This document shows, piece after piece, positions 7,519 through 14,863 of a stretch of 64,000 nucleotides of DNA (its first letter is position 1; every line of letters begins with the position of its first letter). Source of the DNA: Segatella copri. Lineage in GTDB: Bacteria; Bacteroidota; Bacteroidia; Bacteroidales; Bacteroidaceae. The stretch covers positions 2,904,501 through 2,968,500 of the forward strand of contig NZ_JAPDVG010000001.1 in NCBI RefSeq assembly GCF_026015625.1, given 5' to 3'. The notes under the pieces were generated by a model. The model searched no databases. It was not told the origin of the DNA and worked only from the letters and a program-made list of their open reading frames with translations. A program made the position numbers and the translations under genes.

Positions 7519-8445
7519 TTATGAATTGCTCAGATTCTTAATGATTTCCAAAGGTAGCTGGGTAGCTTTGGAAACCTGTTCGGCAGAAAGTCCCATTGCC
7601 AGCAAACGTTGTGCTATTTCTGTGTTGGCCTCATGCTTGCCTTCAGCTCTACCTTTCTCCATACCTTTCTCCATACATATTTTCCTCCCCAGTTCTATAC
7701 CCTCCGCAAGACCTTCTTGCTTCGCCGTATCAATGCAGTTCTTGATATTCCGATATGCCATCTTACTTGCTTCATACTCCCTCATTTCCTGCGGAGTAAA
7801 CTTGGCTATTTCGGCTTCTTCGAAGAGGCGGTCGAAAACCTTGTCGCACAACTCCTTTGGGCGTTGGGTAAGTTTATAGAGGTTCTTCAGCGCATAAAGC
7901 CACTTCTCGTAGAGCGTTTCCAATTCTCCTAGTGTCTTATTGAATTTAGCTAGTACTACATAGATAAACTCCTGCTTGTCGTAGGAAATCTTGTGGGTAG
8001 CGGTATTGCACAATTGTACATGATGGCGGGTTTTCTCCTTGTCGAAGGCATCCTCATACATGTTGAAATTGAGCAGCGCAACAGTATAGACATGATTGAT
8101 CTTGAAATCCCAGTCGTTCCCCTTGGGTGCCTGTTCACGGATAGGGAAGGTTGAGTAGAAGAGGGAGCGGTCCTTGAAATACGCCTGATAAGCATTCTGC
8201 ATTTCAACGATGAACTTCTCGCCGTTTTCGCCCTCACAATATACATCGAAGATGTCTTTGCGGTCGGTATAGCCATCTCCCACGTGCTCCGGGTTCAGAT
8301 ACGACACGTCCTTCACAACCTGTCTGCCATTAAACAAGCTGTTGAGGAAGCAAATGAGCAAATCCTTGTTCATTGCTGTTCCAAAAATTCGCTTGAAGCC
8401 GAAGTCGGTCAGCAAGCTGATGTATCTTTCTTCTACCTGTTTCAT
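7519..8445 (-). CDS. Rpn/PD-(D/E)XK nuclease family protein 1
   Basis: 308 residues from the ATG at 8445 (MKQVEERY). A longer reading from a TTG at 8475 is rejected because that codon lies inside the -7 box TAACTTTG. N-terminal LTDFGFKRIFG, then DIFDVYCEGENGEKFIVEMQ (about residues 59-78), is the PD-(D/E)XK catalytic core (Asp, then E-x-Q) of the Rpn recombination-promoting nucleases and the so-called transposase_31 group. A charged, repetitive tract KGMEKGRAEGKHEA precedes the tail. The last about 42 residues and the upstream region are almost identical to the second Rpn gene at 13.5-14.4 kb, while the cores differ. Likely a mobile or recombination-linked nuclease. Confidence 0.85.
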   Translation of the reverse strand: MKQVEERYISLLTDFGFKRIFGTAMNKDLLICFLNSLFNGRQVVKDVSYLNPEHVGDGYTDRKDIFDVYCEGENGEKFIVEMQNAYQAYFKDRSLFYSTFPIREQAPKGNDWDFKINHVYTVALLNFNMYEDAFDKEKTRHHVQLCNTATHKISYDKQEFIYVVLAKFNKTLGELETLYEKWLYALKNLYKLTQRPKELCDKVFDRLFEEAEIAKFTPQEMREYEASKMAYRNIKNCIDTAKQEGLAEGIELGRKICMEKGMEKGRAEGKHEANTEIAQRLLAMGLSAEQVSKATQLPLEIIKNLSNS

Positions 8446-8472
8446 AATCATCTGTATTAAAAATCCATGCCG

Positions 8473-8480
8473 CAAAGTTA
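8473..8480 (-). promoter_or_regulatory. -7 promoter box of Rpn gene 1
   Basis: TAACTTTG on the minus strand. The sequence around it is shared with the promoter of Rpn gene 2 (14411-14418). Confidence 0.7.
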
Positions 8481-8540
8481 CGGTTTTATTTTCAAACCCG
8501 CAAGAGATTTCAGTGAAAAGTTTATGAAAAAGTTAGAGAA

Positions 8541-8570
8541 TGTTGAGTGTTGAATGTTGAATGTTAAATG
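8541..8570. repeat. Degenerate heptamer tandem repeat (TGTTGAA type)
   Basis: About four units of TGTTGAA/TGTTGAG. Similar runs occur at 14478-14497, 37030-37052 and 59745-59776. Confidence 0.6.
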
Positions 8571-8571
8571 A

Positions 8572-8645
8572 GCTAAATGCCACGAAGAAAAGGTGGCGTA
8601 TAGACCCTTGATTATATGGAGATTTTCGTAATCTACATCTCCGCT
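8572..8645. repeat. Rpn-associated hairpin repeat, copy H1 (left arm decayed)
   Basis: Left arm reduced to GCTAAATGCCAC; right arm GTGGCGTATAGACCC (8594-8608) is intact and is followed by the family tail TTGATTATATGGAGAT ... TACATCTCCGC. It lies upstream of Rpn gene 1. Confidence 0.75.
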
Positions 8646-8774
8646 ATTCTGTATTTATGATATGGCGGATGGCATGCAGGCGGTAACAATGCCGTTTACA
8701 ACCCTTTGGGGATATGATACGGATGCTGACAGAGTCGGAATTTATGTGTTTTATGTTGTTTTCTTCACGAATAA

Positions 8775-8806
8775 TTTGGTAGTTACAAATAAACAGTGTA
8801 TCTTTG
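8775..8806 (+). promoter_or_regulatory. Promoter of the 8.9-9.6 kb two-gene unit
   Basis: A -33 box TTTG (8775-8778) is followed after 20 nt by the -7 box TATCTTTG (8799-8806). A small leader hairpin GCAGC-agaaat-GCTGC follows at 8807-8822. The ATG is at 8897, which leaves a leader of roughly 85 nt. Confidence 0.75.
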
Positions 8807-8896
8807 CAGCAGAAATGCTGCACTCGGTAATTTGAGAACAAATTTTCATTGTGCCTGTTTGCATTATCAATAAATCAAATAACAAAAATTCTGCTT

Positions 8897-9100
8897 ATGG
8901 GAAAGATAGTAGATAAAACAGAGACTAAGATAGTTACGCTTGATGGAGTTGAGATTATCAAGCAGGTAACGAAGGTACTTATGCCTAATGGTAAGTACCG
9001 ATATCCTACAGTGTATTTTACTGTTAACGATGATGTCAAGGCTCTGACAACAGAACAATTAGACAAAATCCGCATCCCTGTCTACAAACAGTTAATTTGA
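8897..9100 (+). CDS. Small hypothetical protein (67 aa)
   Basis: Starts at ATG 8897 (MGKIVDKTETK). A longer reading from a TTG at 8849 is less likely. Beta-rich and polar with no signal peptide. Residues 26-44 read PNGKYRYPTVYFTVNDDVK. It is followed 7 nt later by a 175-residue protein, so the two are almost surely one transcript. The pair lies between Rpn-type repeats in the accessory zone. I do not recognise the family. The small-then-larger arrangement resembles toxin-antitoxin pairs, but nothing in either sequence proves that. Confidence 0.65.
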   Translation: MGKIVDKTETKIVTLDGVEIIKQVTKVLMPNGKYRYPTVYFTVNDDVKALTTEQLDKIRIPVYKQLI

Positions 9101-9107
9101 AATTAAT

Positions 9108-9635
9108 ATGGAAGAAAGTGAAGGTTATCCCTTCGTCTTTCAAATGATAGACAGGGATAGTGCAGATGAATGGCTGATTGAAACTTTGCAGTATAGATTC
9201 AAGTCAGCTAAATCTCATCATTCTTATATTGTAAGAGTTGAGCGTTATCAGGAACATGCTTATTGCGTGAAGTTCTTTGATAAGGCCAATATGAATAGTA
9301 AATTGAAATTTAGTCTTCGTACTAACACTTTTGAGCCAAGAATCATTTTCTATACATTGTTCCATATTATGCTTGATGTATTGAAAAGAGATAGCAAAGC
9401 CTCATTCTTCTTTGTTGGTGCAGAAGATGAAAATGATGAATTAGGAATGGCGACAAGACGATTTCGTGTATATAAGAAATTCACTACGTCTGTGGTATCT
9501 GAAAGATTATTCAAGCATTATGCAATAGAAAATGAGTCTTTGTATATTCTGATTAATAAGAACAGTTGTTCTGATTGTGATGATTTAGCCAAAAGAATTA
9601 CTGTTGCAGTAAAAAAACTATTCTCTCGTCATTAA
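9108..9635 (+). CDS. Hypothetical protein (175 aa), partner of the 67-aa protein
   Basis: Soluble, alpha/beta composition, no signal peptide. Recognisable stretches are YIVRVERYQEHAYCVKFFDK (about residues 42-61), SLRTNTFEPRIIFYTLFHIM and a C-terminal NSCSDCDDLAKRITVAVKKL. The overall pattern recalls Bacteroidota proteins of the DUF6934 kind, but this is only a resemblance from memory. The 7-nt gap to the 67-aa gene and the single promoter at 8775-8806 make a two-gene operon. Codon use is AT-rich compared with housekeeping neighbours, consistent with recent arrival. Confidence 0.65.
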   Translation: MEESEGYPFVFQMIDRDSADEWLIETLQYRFKSAKSHHSYIVRVERYQEHAYCVKFFDKANMNSKLKFSLRTNTFEPRIIFYTLFHIMLDVLKRDSKASFFFVGAEDENDELGMATRRFRVYKKFTTSVVSERLFKHYAIENESLYILINKNSCSDCDDLAKRITVAVKKLFSRH

Positions 9636-9681
9636 AACATAATTAGGTTAACAGTATATATCTGATTACGGGAAACAGCAA

Positions 9682-9741
9682 GGGTCTATATGTCACGATG
9701 AAAAGGTGGCGTATAGACCCTTGGTTATATGGTGACTAAAG
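9682..9741. repeat. Rpn-associated hairpin repeat, copy H2
   Basis: Arms GGGTCTATATGTCAC (9682-9696) and GTGGCGTATAGACCC (9706-9720) fold with one or two mismatches; the tail TTGGTTATATGGTGA follows. This copy lies between the two-gene unit and an AraC pseudogene instead of beside an Rpn gene. Confidence 0.8.
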
Positions 9742-9744
9742 TTT

Positions 9745-10099
9745 CGCAAGTTACTTGAATATACTGACAAGGAAAAGACTTTACATTCGAAGCTTTCTGA
9801 AAGACTCCGGAAAGAGAAGTGAAAGAAGCTGGAAGACTGGTGCGCCGGCGGGGGATACCATATTGAATCATGGTTATCCTGTCGCGCTCGCTGGATATTT
9901 CCAAGAACGAGTTGGCACGCTACTTCACTTCATTTCTAAACTCCACCTTCCGCCTCTGGCTTGCCGAGGTACGTTTTGTGACTTCTCTGCCCGCACCTAT
10001 CTGTACCGCATTTTCAAGTTAAAGGAAGGCTGTACTCCTGCCGAATGGCGGGAGAAAATGGCTGAAAATGTAGCCGCAGAGGATAAAAAGCAGGATTAA
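9745..10099 (+). pseudogene. AraC-family regulator remnant, frameshifted and internally deleted
   Basis: Three frames must be joined. The first (from 9745) reads KLLEYTDKEKTLHSKLSERL and hits a stop near 9810. Another (about 9869-9970) reads ISKNELARYFTSFLNSTFRL, the first helix-turn-helix of an AraC domain. The last (about 9974-10099) reads FSARTYLYRIFKLKEGCTPA, the second helix-turn-helix with its family end PAEWREKM. The piece between the two helix-turn-helix units is missing. The remnant begins immediately after hairpin repeat H2, so an insertion or recombination there may have cut the gene. Confidence 0.75.
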
Positions 10100-10156
10100 C
10101 CATTTTTCGATAAATACCAGGAAAAAGCATCGCGAAATGAAAAAATACGTTAAAAA

Positions 10157-10233
10157 AGGTGTCGCATTCATAGGAATGCGACACCTATACAGAGGAATGC
10201 GACACCTTTTTTGAAAAAAAAACACTATATTTG
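10157..10233 (+). promoter_or_regulatory. Promoter with GAATGCGACACCT operator repeats, upstream of small membrane protein
   Basis: An inverted pair AGGTGTCGCATTC (10157-10169) and GAATGCGACACCT (10174-10186) is followed by a direct copy GAATGCGACACCT (10195-10207). The two direct copies are 21 bp apart, two helical turns. The -7 box TATATTTG is at 10226-10233, 4 nt before the first possible ATG (10238). Confidence 0.7.
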
Positions 10234-10237
10234 CACC

Positions 10238-10483
10238 ATGAAAGAAATATTAGAAACCATGACAAGGATAGAACTCGCCCTAATCATCATCGGGACGGCG
10301 GCACTCATGTTAGGTATCATCTTCGTATATGCTATGATACATGAGTACAGGATGTATCTTGAGGAACATCGGAAGGCTCGCATCAGCTTTCGTGATTTCT
10401 TCAAACAGGAACAGTTTTATATCTTTCTATTTCTGGTATCGATATTCATCATGTCGTTAAACCTCCTGTATTTCCTGGAGTGA
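10238..10483 (+). CDS. Small membrane protein, two predicted transmembrane segments (81 aa)
   Basis: From ATG 10238 it has hydrophobic segments at about residues 13-34 (LALIIIGTAALMLGIIFVYA) and 60-80 (FYIFLFLVSIFIMSLNLLYF), with a basic loop EEHRKARISFRDFFKQEQ between. The start sits only 4 nt behind the -7 box; ATG 10259 (MTRIELAL) is the alternative if a leader is needed. Its promoter carries strong operator-like repeats, and the BspA-like gene follows 49 nt later, probably in the same transcript. No family recognised. Confidence 0.6.
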   Translation: MKEILETMTRIELALIIIGTAALMLGIIFVYAMIHEYRMYLEEHRKARISFRDFFKQEQFYIFLFLVSIFIMSLNLLYFLE

Positions 10484-10584
10484 ATTTCGGCAATAAGCAG
10501 ACAAATATAAATAACAAATATAAAATTAAATTATGAAAAAGTTTAACAATCAATCCTATGGGTCGCATGTCGGCCGTATGAACT

Positions 10585-13227
10585 ATGGGGGGGGCAAAGT
10601 TCTATAGATTTGCCCTGTTCCCATTGATGTTGTTGATGTTGTTGCTTCTGCCTACACGTATGGTGGCGGAGACTACAACAGAAGATCCACGCTATACATT
10701 GTTCAATAGCTTGGATGGTATATCCGATGTTACCATTACTGACAATGGCAGTTATCCTTGGAAGATGCTGGACTTGAAAGCTGATGGAATGGAGAATCTT
10801 GGCTTTACTATTCCTGATGGTAGCAAGGGACTGATGTCAAGTAATTATCATGTGGACGGAAGTTTTTCAGAGACTGTAGTCAATTTCACAGTAGAAAAGC
10901 CTATGTTATTGATGTTTAAGTATCTCGTTTCTTCAGAATATTGGGATAAAGCCACTATTACTATAGATAACAAAAAGTCTTGGACGATTAGCAAAATAAA
11001 TCAAATAGAGATTAAAGAATTATTATCTGTTGGCAAGCATTCTTTGAAGTTGTCTTACAAAAAAGACGACTCAGTTAATGAAAATGCCGACCGCACATGC
11101 ATATACGATCTGAAAACAGCAACCACTTTTTCTGAATATGTTGCAGACTACGTTGCTACGAACTCTACATTGACTTTCAAAAAAATCACTTCGGACAATC
11201 TGGAAGGTCTTGATTTAAGCCGTATGGCTGTGGTATATAACATCGATATGGTGCAAAATGTGTGCACTAATTACAGTAGTATCAAGAATATCGTTTTCGA
11301 TGAGAGTTTCAAGACTTACGCTCCTACATCGTTGAGGGGATTCTTTGGAGGCTGCGAAACCTTGGAAACAATTTCAGGCCTTGAATATTTGAATACAGCG
11401 AATGTGGAGTTTATGGACCATATGTTCGAAGGCTGCTCCGCTCTCACCTCTCTCGACCTCACTAACTTCAACACAGCGAAGGTGACGTATATGAACAATA
11501 TGTTCGAAGGCTGCTCCGCTCTCACCTCTCTCGACCTCACTAACTTCAACACAGCGAATGTGGAGGTTATGCTCCATATGTTCAATGGCTGCTCCGCTCT
11601 CAAATCTCTCGACCTCACTAACTTCAACACAGCGAAGGTGACGTATATGAACAATATGTTCGAAGGCTGCTCCGCTCTCACAACCATCTACGTCAGCAAC
11701 AAGTTTGTAACGGACAATGTTAGTAACGGTTCTGATATGTTCACTGGTTGCAAAAGTCTCAAAGATTATAGCGATAGCAAGACCGACCACAAATATGCCA
11801 ACTGCGGCACGGATGGTTATTTTACTCCTGGATGTGCTTATGCCGAGTTTGACAATGCTACTCTTACATTCCGCTACAAGGGAGTAAAGCCTGCAGGAGC
11901 TTATGACCTTAATGTGGAATCTAACGAGCCGGGGTGGCTTACGCAAAGTGCAAATATCAAGAAGGTGGTCTTCGATGCTTCGTTTGCCAATGCAAGACCA
12001 ACGAGCTGTTGTTGGTGGTTCGGAAATTGCTTTTATCTGACCGAAATTGAAGGTGTTGAGAATCTGAATACCCAGAATGTGACGGACATGCGCAATATGT
12101 TCACTTGCTGCTATGAGCTTACGTCGCTCGACGTCTCTAACTTCAATACTCAGAACGTGGAAGATATGACAGATATGTTTCTGGGCTGTGAAAAACTCTC
12201 TTTGCTCGACCTCTCTAATTTCAATACAGCGAATGTGATGGGTATGTCCTCTATGTTCTCTGGTTGCTCAACTCTCCAAACTATCTTCGCCAGCGATAAG
12301 TTTGTTACGGACAAGGTTTTTGGGGGTGATGATATGTTCATTGATTGCGAGAATCTCAAAGGTTTTATAGATTATATCAGTAACACAGACAAAGACAAGG
12401 ACGATAACAAATACGCTAACTATAAGACTGGCTATTTCACCAAGCTGGTAGGTAAGAATGGTGAGAAGAAGATAGGTGCAACGGGAGAAACTCTTACTAC
12501 GGAGAATCTTGTTCTTGATGACGGCAAGGATTTCGTGGCTTATGAGCCGTTCGCAGCCAAGAATGCATCTTACAGCCGAGAAATCCCTAAAGGTTCTAAA
12601 TGGGGAACGCTCTGCTTGCCTTTCGCCATTGACCAGAGCAAGGAAACAGAATGTAAGTTCTATCGTCTTACAGGTATTGATAATGATAATGAATGCATCA
12701 CCCTTGAGAGTTGCGAAGAGGGCAAAATCCCTGCCGGCACTCCGGTGCTCTTCAAGATGAATAAGGATGAGCAGACACTCAGCATTTCTGTACAAAATGC
12801 AGGCATCGTTAAAGAGCCAGTAGCTGGAACAGACGTTACTGAGCCAGAAGCAGAAACTGCCTCAGATGTCAACCTCGTAGGTTCATTCACCAAGATTGGC
12901 GGCAAAGACAATAAGGGTCTTGACAAAAACGACTACATCATTGGTAAGGATAAGTTCTGGCGTGTCTCTGACTTGGATGATGGCAATGGCGTGGGCATCA
13001 AACCGATGCGTGCATACATCCATCCTGCCTATGAATATCTGGCAAGAGCAGCCATGCTGAGCATTGGAAAGGGTGATGGCACTACTGCCATTGACAACCT
13101 CAACGCTATCAGCAACGATGCCAATGCAGAATACTATGATGCGAATGGTCGTCGTACCAATGGTCTGCAGAAGGGTCTGAACATCGTGAAGCGTGGCAGC
13201 AAGACTTATAAAATCATGGTTAAGTAA
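10585..13227 (+). CDS. BspA-like surface protein with DUF285 leucine-rich-type repeats
   Basis: 880 residues from ATG 10585. A signal peptide (FALFPLMLLMLLLLPTRMVA) opens it. DUF285 repeats of about 25 residues, pattern LTSLDLTNFNTAKVTYMNNMF, occupy about residues 268-368 and again 490-568. A beta-rich middle part and a C-terminal YYDANGRRTNGLQKGLNIVK sorting-like tail, common in exported Prevotella proteins, follow. A longer reading from ATG 10533 (MKKFNNQSYG) is broken by an 8-G run at 10587-10594; with 7 G it would be in frame. BspA proteins bind host matrix or other bacteria. The function here is inferred from the family. Confidence 0.82.
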   Translation: MGGAKFYRFALFPLMLLMLLLLPTRMVAETTTEDPRYTLFNSLDGISDVTITDNGSYPWKMLDLKADGMENLGFTIPDGSKGLMSSNYHVDGSFSETVVNFTVEKPMLLMFKYLVSSEYWDKATITIDNKKSWTISKINQIEIKELLSVGKHSLKLSYKKDDSVNENADRTCIYDLKTATTFSEYVADYVATNSTLTFKKITSDNLEGLDLSRMAVVYNIDMVQNVCTNYSSIKNIVFDESFKTYAPTSLRGFFGGCETLETISGLEYLNTANVEFMDHMFEGCSALTSLDLTNFNTAKVTYMNNMFEGCSALTSLDLTNFNTANVEVMLHMFNGCSALKSLDLTNFNTAKVTYMNNMFEGCSALTTIYVSNKFVTDNVSNGSDMFTGCKSLKDYSDSKTDHKYANCGTDGYFTPGCAYAEFDNATLTFRYKGVKPAGAYDLNVESNEPGWLTQSANIKKVVFDASFANARPTSCCWWFGNCFYLTEIEGVENLNTQNVTDMRNMFTCCYELTSLDVSNFNTQNVEDMTDMFLGCEKLSLLDLSNFNTANVMGMSSMFSGCSTLQTIFASDKFVTDKVFGGDDMFIDCENLKGFIDYISNTDKDKDDNKYANYKTGYFTKLVGKNGEKKIGATGETLTTENLVLDDGKDFVAYEPFAAKNASYSREIPKGSKWGTLCLPFAIDQSKETECKFYRLTGIDNDNECITLESCEEGKIPAGTPVLFKMNKDEQTLSISVQNAGIVKEPVAGTDVTEPEAETASDVNLVGSFTKIGGKDNKGLDKNDYIIGKDKFWRVSDLDDGNGVGIKPMRAYIHPAYEYLARAAMLSIGKGDGTTAIDNLNAISNDANAEYYDANGRRTNGLQKGLNIVKRGSKTYKIMVK
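10587..10594 (+). other. Poly-G tract (8 G) at the start of the BspA-like gene, possible phase-variation switch
   Basis: With 8 G the frame opened by ATG 10533 ends at TAG 10608. With 7 G that frame joins the BspA reading frame. The ATG at 10585 overlaps the tract and reads through in the present length, so the tract length selects between two N-termini. Confidence 0.6.
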
Positions 13228-13249
13228 AGAATTTTAAAATCAAAAGGAT

Positions 13250-13393
13250 ATGAAAAAGAAAGAATATACAAAGCCAGAAATGCAGGTGGTAAATATCACT
13301 TCTTGCGCTCTTCTTGCAGCCTCGACTATGGGTCAAGGAGGCATTGACGATGAAAAACCAGAAAAGGTAGACGACTATTATTGGGGTGAGTAA
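13250..13393 (+). CDS. Small conserved-looking peptide (47 aa) behind the BspA-like gene
   Basis: Reads MKKKEYTKPEMQVVNITSCA and then a short hydrophobic LLAAS and an acidic end with DDYYWGE. The opening MKK-EY-KPEM is a pattern I associate with short orphan Bacteroidales peptides found behind exported proteins. It starts 23 nt after the BspA stop, so it would share that transcript. Too short for certainty and no function known; possibilities include a secreted or processed peptide. Confidence 0.6.
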   Translation: MKKKEYTKPEMQVVNITSCALLAASTMGQGGIDDEKPEKVDDYYWGE

Positions 13394-13425
13394 CAGTCAT
13401 TATAACGCCTAACGGCAAAATACAA

Positions 13426-13500
13426 TGGTCTATATGCCACGAAGAACAGGTGGCGTATAGACCCTTGATTATATGGAGATATTCGTAATCTACGTCTCCG
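13426..13500. repeat. Rpn-associated hairpin repeat, copy H3
   Basis: Arms GGTCTATATGCCAC (13427-13440) and GTGGCGTATAGACC (13450-13463), then the tail TTGATTATATGGAGATATTC ... TACGTCTCCG. It ends 2 nt before the stop codon of Rpn gene 2 and is the best-preserved copy. Confidence 0.85.
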
Positions 13501-13501
13501 T

Positions 13502-14383
13502 TTATGAATTGCTCAGATTCTTAATGATTTCCAAAGGTAGCTGGGTAGCTTTGGAAACCTGTTCGGCAGAAAGTCCCATTGCCAGCAAACGTTGTGCTGT
13601 TTCTGTGTTGGCCTCATGTTTGCCTTCTGCTCTGCCTTCTTCTCTGCCTTGCTTTATGCCCTTTTCCATTCCTTTCTGGTATCTGTCATCCAGGAGAGTT
13701 CTTTCAACACTTACGGAATCCCAGAATTTGTCGTAGGCACGGAGTTCGGCATCTGTAAAGCCGGATATTTCCAGTTCTTCTACGGCTTTTCCAATCTCCG
13801 GATCATTGAGCAGGTCGGAAGGAATCTCCTTCGTGTTGGAATTGATTTCCGTGAGGAAACGGAGCCACAAGACCATCATGCGCTTATCGGCAATGGAATG
13901 AGGAGTGAACTTCGGGAGCTCAATGAAGGTGAAATGTAAGCCTTTAATTACCTTGCTGCTGTCCTTATCATGCACGATGCGATAGTTGTGGATGAAATCC
14001 GGAGTATCATGCGCAAAGATATCATTCACAAGATTCAAGGAATATACGGGTTGCAATTCACTGTATTTTCCTCCCTTTTTAGCTTGACTCACATAGAGCT
14101 TAGACGCATTGAACAGTACTCGCTGCTGGAATGCATCAGACCATTCCATCTGCATTTCCACGCAGAACTTTCTGCCTCTGGCATCTGTGCAGAGTACGTC
14201 CACAATGGTGTTCTTGCCCCCTTCGAGCTGGGGTACAAGTTCTGTAGGCAGATACTTTATCTCGTGTATCTGCTCCTCTTCGCTGAGTGGCAGGAGGGCG
14301 TTCAGAAGGCTGATCAGTCTTTTAGGATGATTGCCGAATATCTTCTTGAACGTAAGGTCTGCCTTAGGATCTAAGTACTTCAT
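13502..14383 (-). CDS. Rpn/PD-(D/E)XK nuclease family protein 2
   Basis: 293 residues from ATG 14383 (MKYLDPKADLTFKKIFG). The opening motif DLTFKKIFG and the core NTIVDVLCTDARGRKFCVEM (about residues 59-78) mark the PD-(D/E)XK fold of this family (Asp, then E-x-Q). A tract KGMEKGIKQGREEGRAEGKH leads to a tail nearly identical to that of Rpn gene 1, differing at one visible residue. The cores belong to different subgroups. Both genes therefore appear to exchange ends by recombination or to be built on a common cassette. Hairpin copies H3 and H4 flank it. Confidence 0.87.
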   Translation of the reverse strand: MKYLDPKADLTFKKIFGNHPKRLISLLNALLPLSEEEQIHEIKYLPTELVPQLEGGKNTIVDVLCTDARGRKFCVEMQMEWSDAFQQRVLFNASKLYVSQAKKGGKYSELQPVYSLNLVNDIFAHDTPDFIHNYRIVHDKDSSKVIKGLHFTFIELPKFTPHSIADKRMMVLWLRFLTEINSNTKEIPSDLLNDPEIGKAVEELEISGFTDAELRAYDKFWDSVSVERTLLDDRYQKGMEKGIKQGREEGRAEGKHEANTETAQRLLAMGLSAEQVSKATQLPLEIIKNLSNS

Positions 14384-14410
14384 AACCACCTGTTTTAAAA
14401 TTCCATGCCG

Positions 14411-14418
14411 CAAAGTTA
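14411..14418 (-). promoter_or_regulatory. -7 promoter box of Rpn gene 2
   Basis: TAACTTTG on the minus strand, in a stretch nearly identical to the Rpn gene 1 promoter. Confidence 0.7.
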
Positions 14419-14499
14419 CGGTTTTATTTTCAAACTCGCAAGAGATTTCAGGGAAAAGTTGTTGAAAAAGTTAGAGATTGTTGAATGTTGATTGTTGAA

Positions 14500-14575
14500 G
14501 GGTCTATATGCCACGAAGAACAGGTGGCGTATAGACCCTTGGTTATATGGTGATATTCGTAATTTACATCTCCGC
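14500..14575. repeat. Rpn-associated hairpin repeat, copy H4
   Basis: Arms GGGTCTATATGCCAC (14500-14514) and GTGGCGTATAGACCC (14524-14538), with tail TTGGTTATATGGTGATATTC ... TACATCTCCGC. Directly preceded by TGTTGAA-type heptamers. Confidence 0.85.
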
Positions 14576-14642
14576 TTTCAGCAGCTTCACCTCCTCTGCC
14601 GAGGAATGTTGCTATACGCTATTAAAAAGCTTTATTAATGGA

Positions 14643-14700
14643 TTTTATTCGGTATCAGCGAAAAGAAACGAACTATTTTATTCGTTGGTACCGAATAAAA
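14643..14700. repeat. 58-bp near-palindrome without an adjacent start codon
   Basis: Arms TTTTATTCGGTATCAGCGAA (14643-14662) and its reverse complement with two mismatches (14681-14700). It resembles the promoter palindromes elsewhere in the window, but no gene starts near it, so its target gene may have been lost. Confidence 0.6.
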
Positions 14701-14753
14701 AACGCCATTTTTATTTTGTAATAAATGGGTGTTGGAATGTTGAGTATTAAATA

Positions 14754-14788
14754 ATAAGCGGCATTCCTTGGATATGAATGCCGCTTAT
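14754..14788. terminator. Hairpin terminator after the CoA-transferase gene
   Basis: Arms ATAAGCGGCATTC (14754-14766) and GAATGCCGCTTAT (14776-14788), 76 nt after the minus-strand CoA-transferase stop; AT-rich sequence follows on that strand. Confidence 0.6.
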
Positions 14789-14863
14789 CATATAATTCGA
14801 TATTTTTCTGAGTCATCTATGAAAGATTTGTCTTCTCGGTTTTCACAATCTTTCGGCCTTCTC

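Noticed and set aside
8473..8480. TTG start codons for the Rpn genes at 8475 and 14413
   Set aside because: Each TTG lies inside its own -7 box, so it would not be in the transcript; the ATG 30 nt later is used instead.
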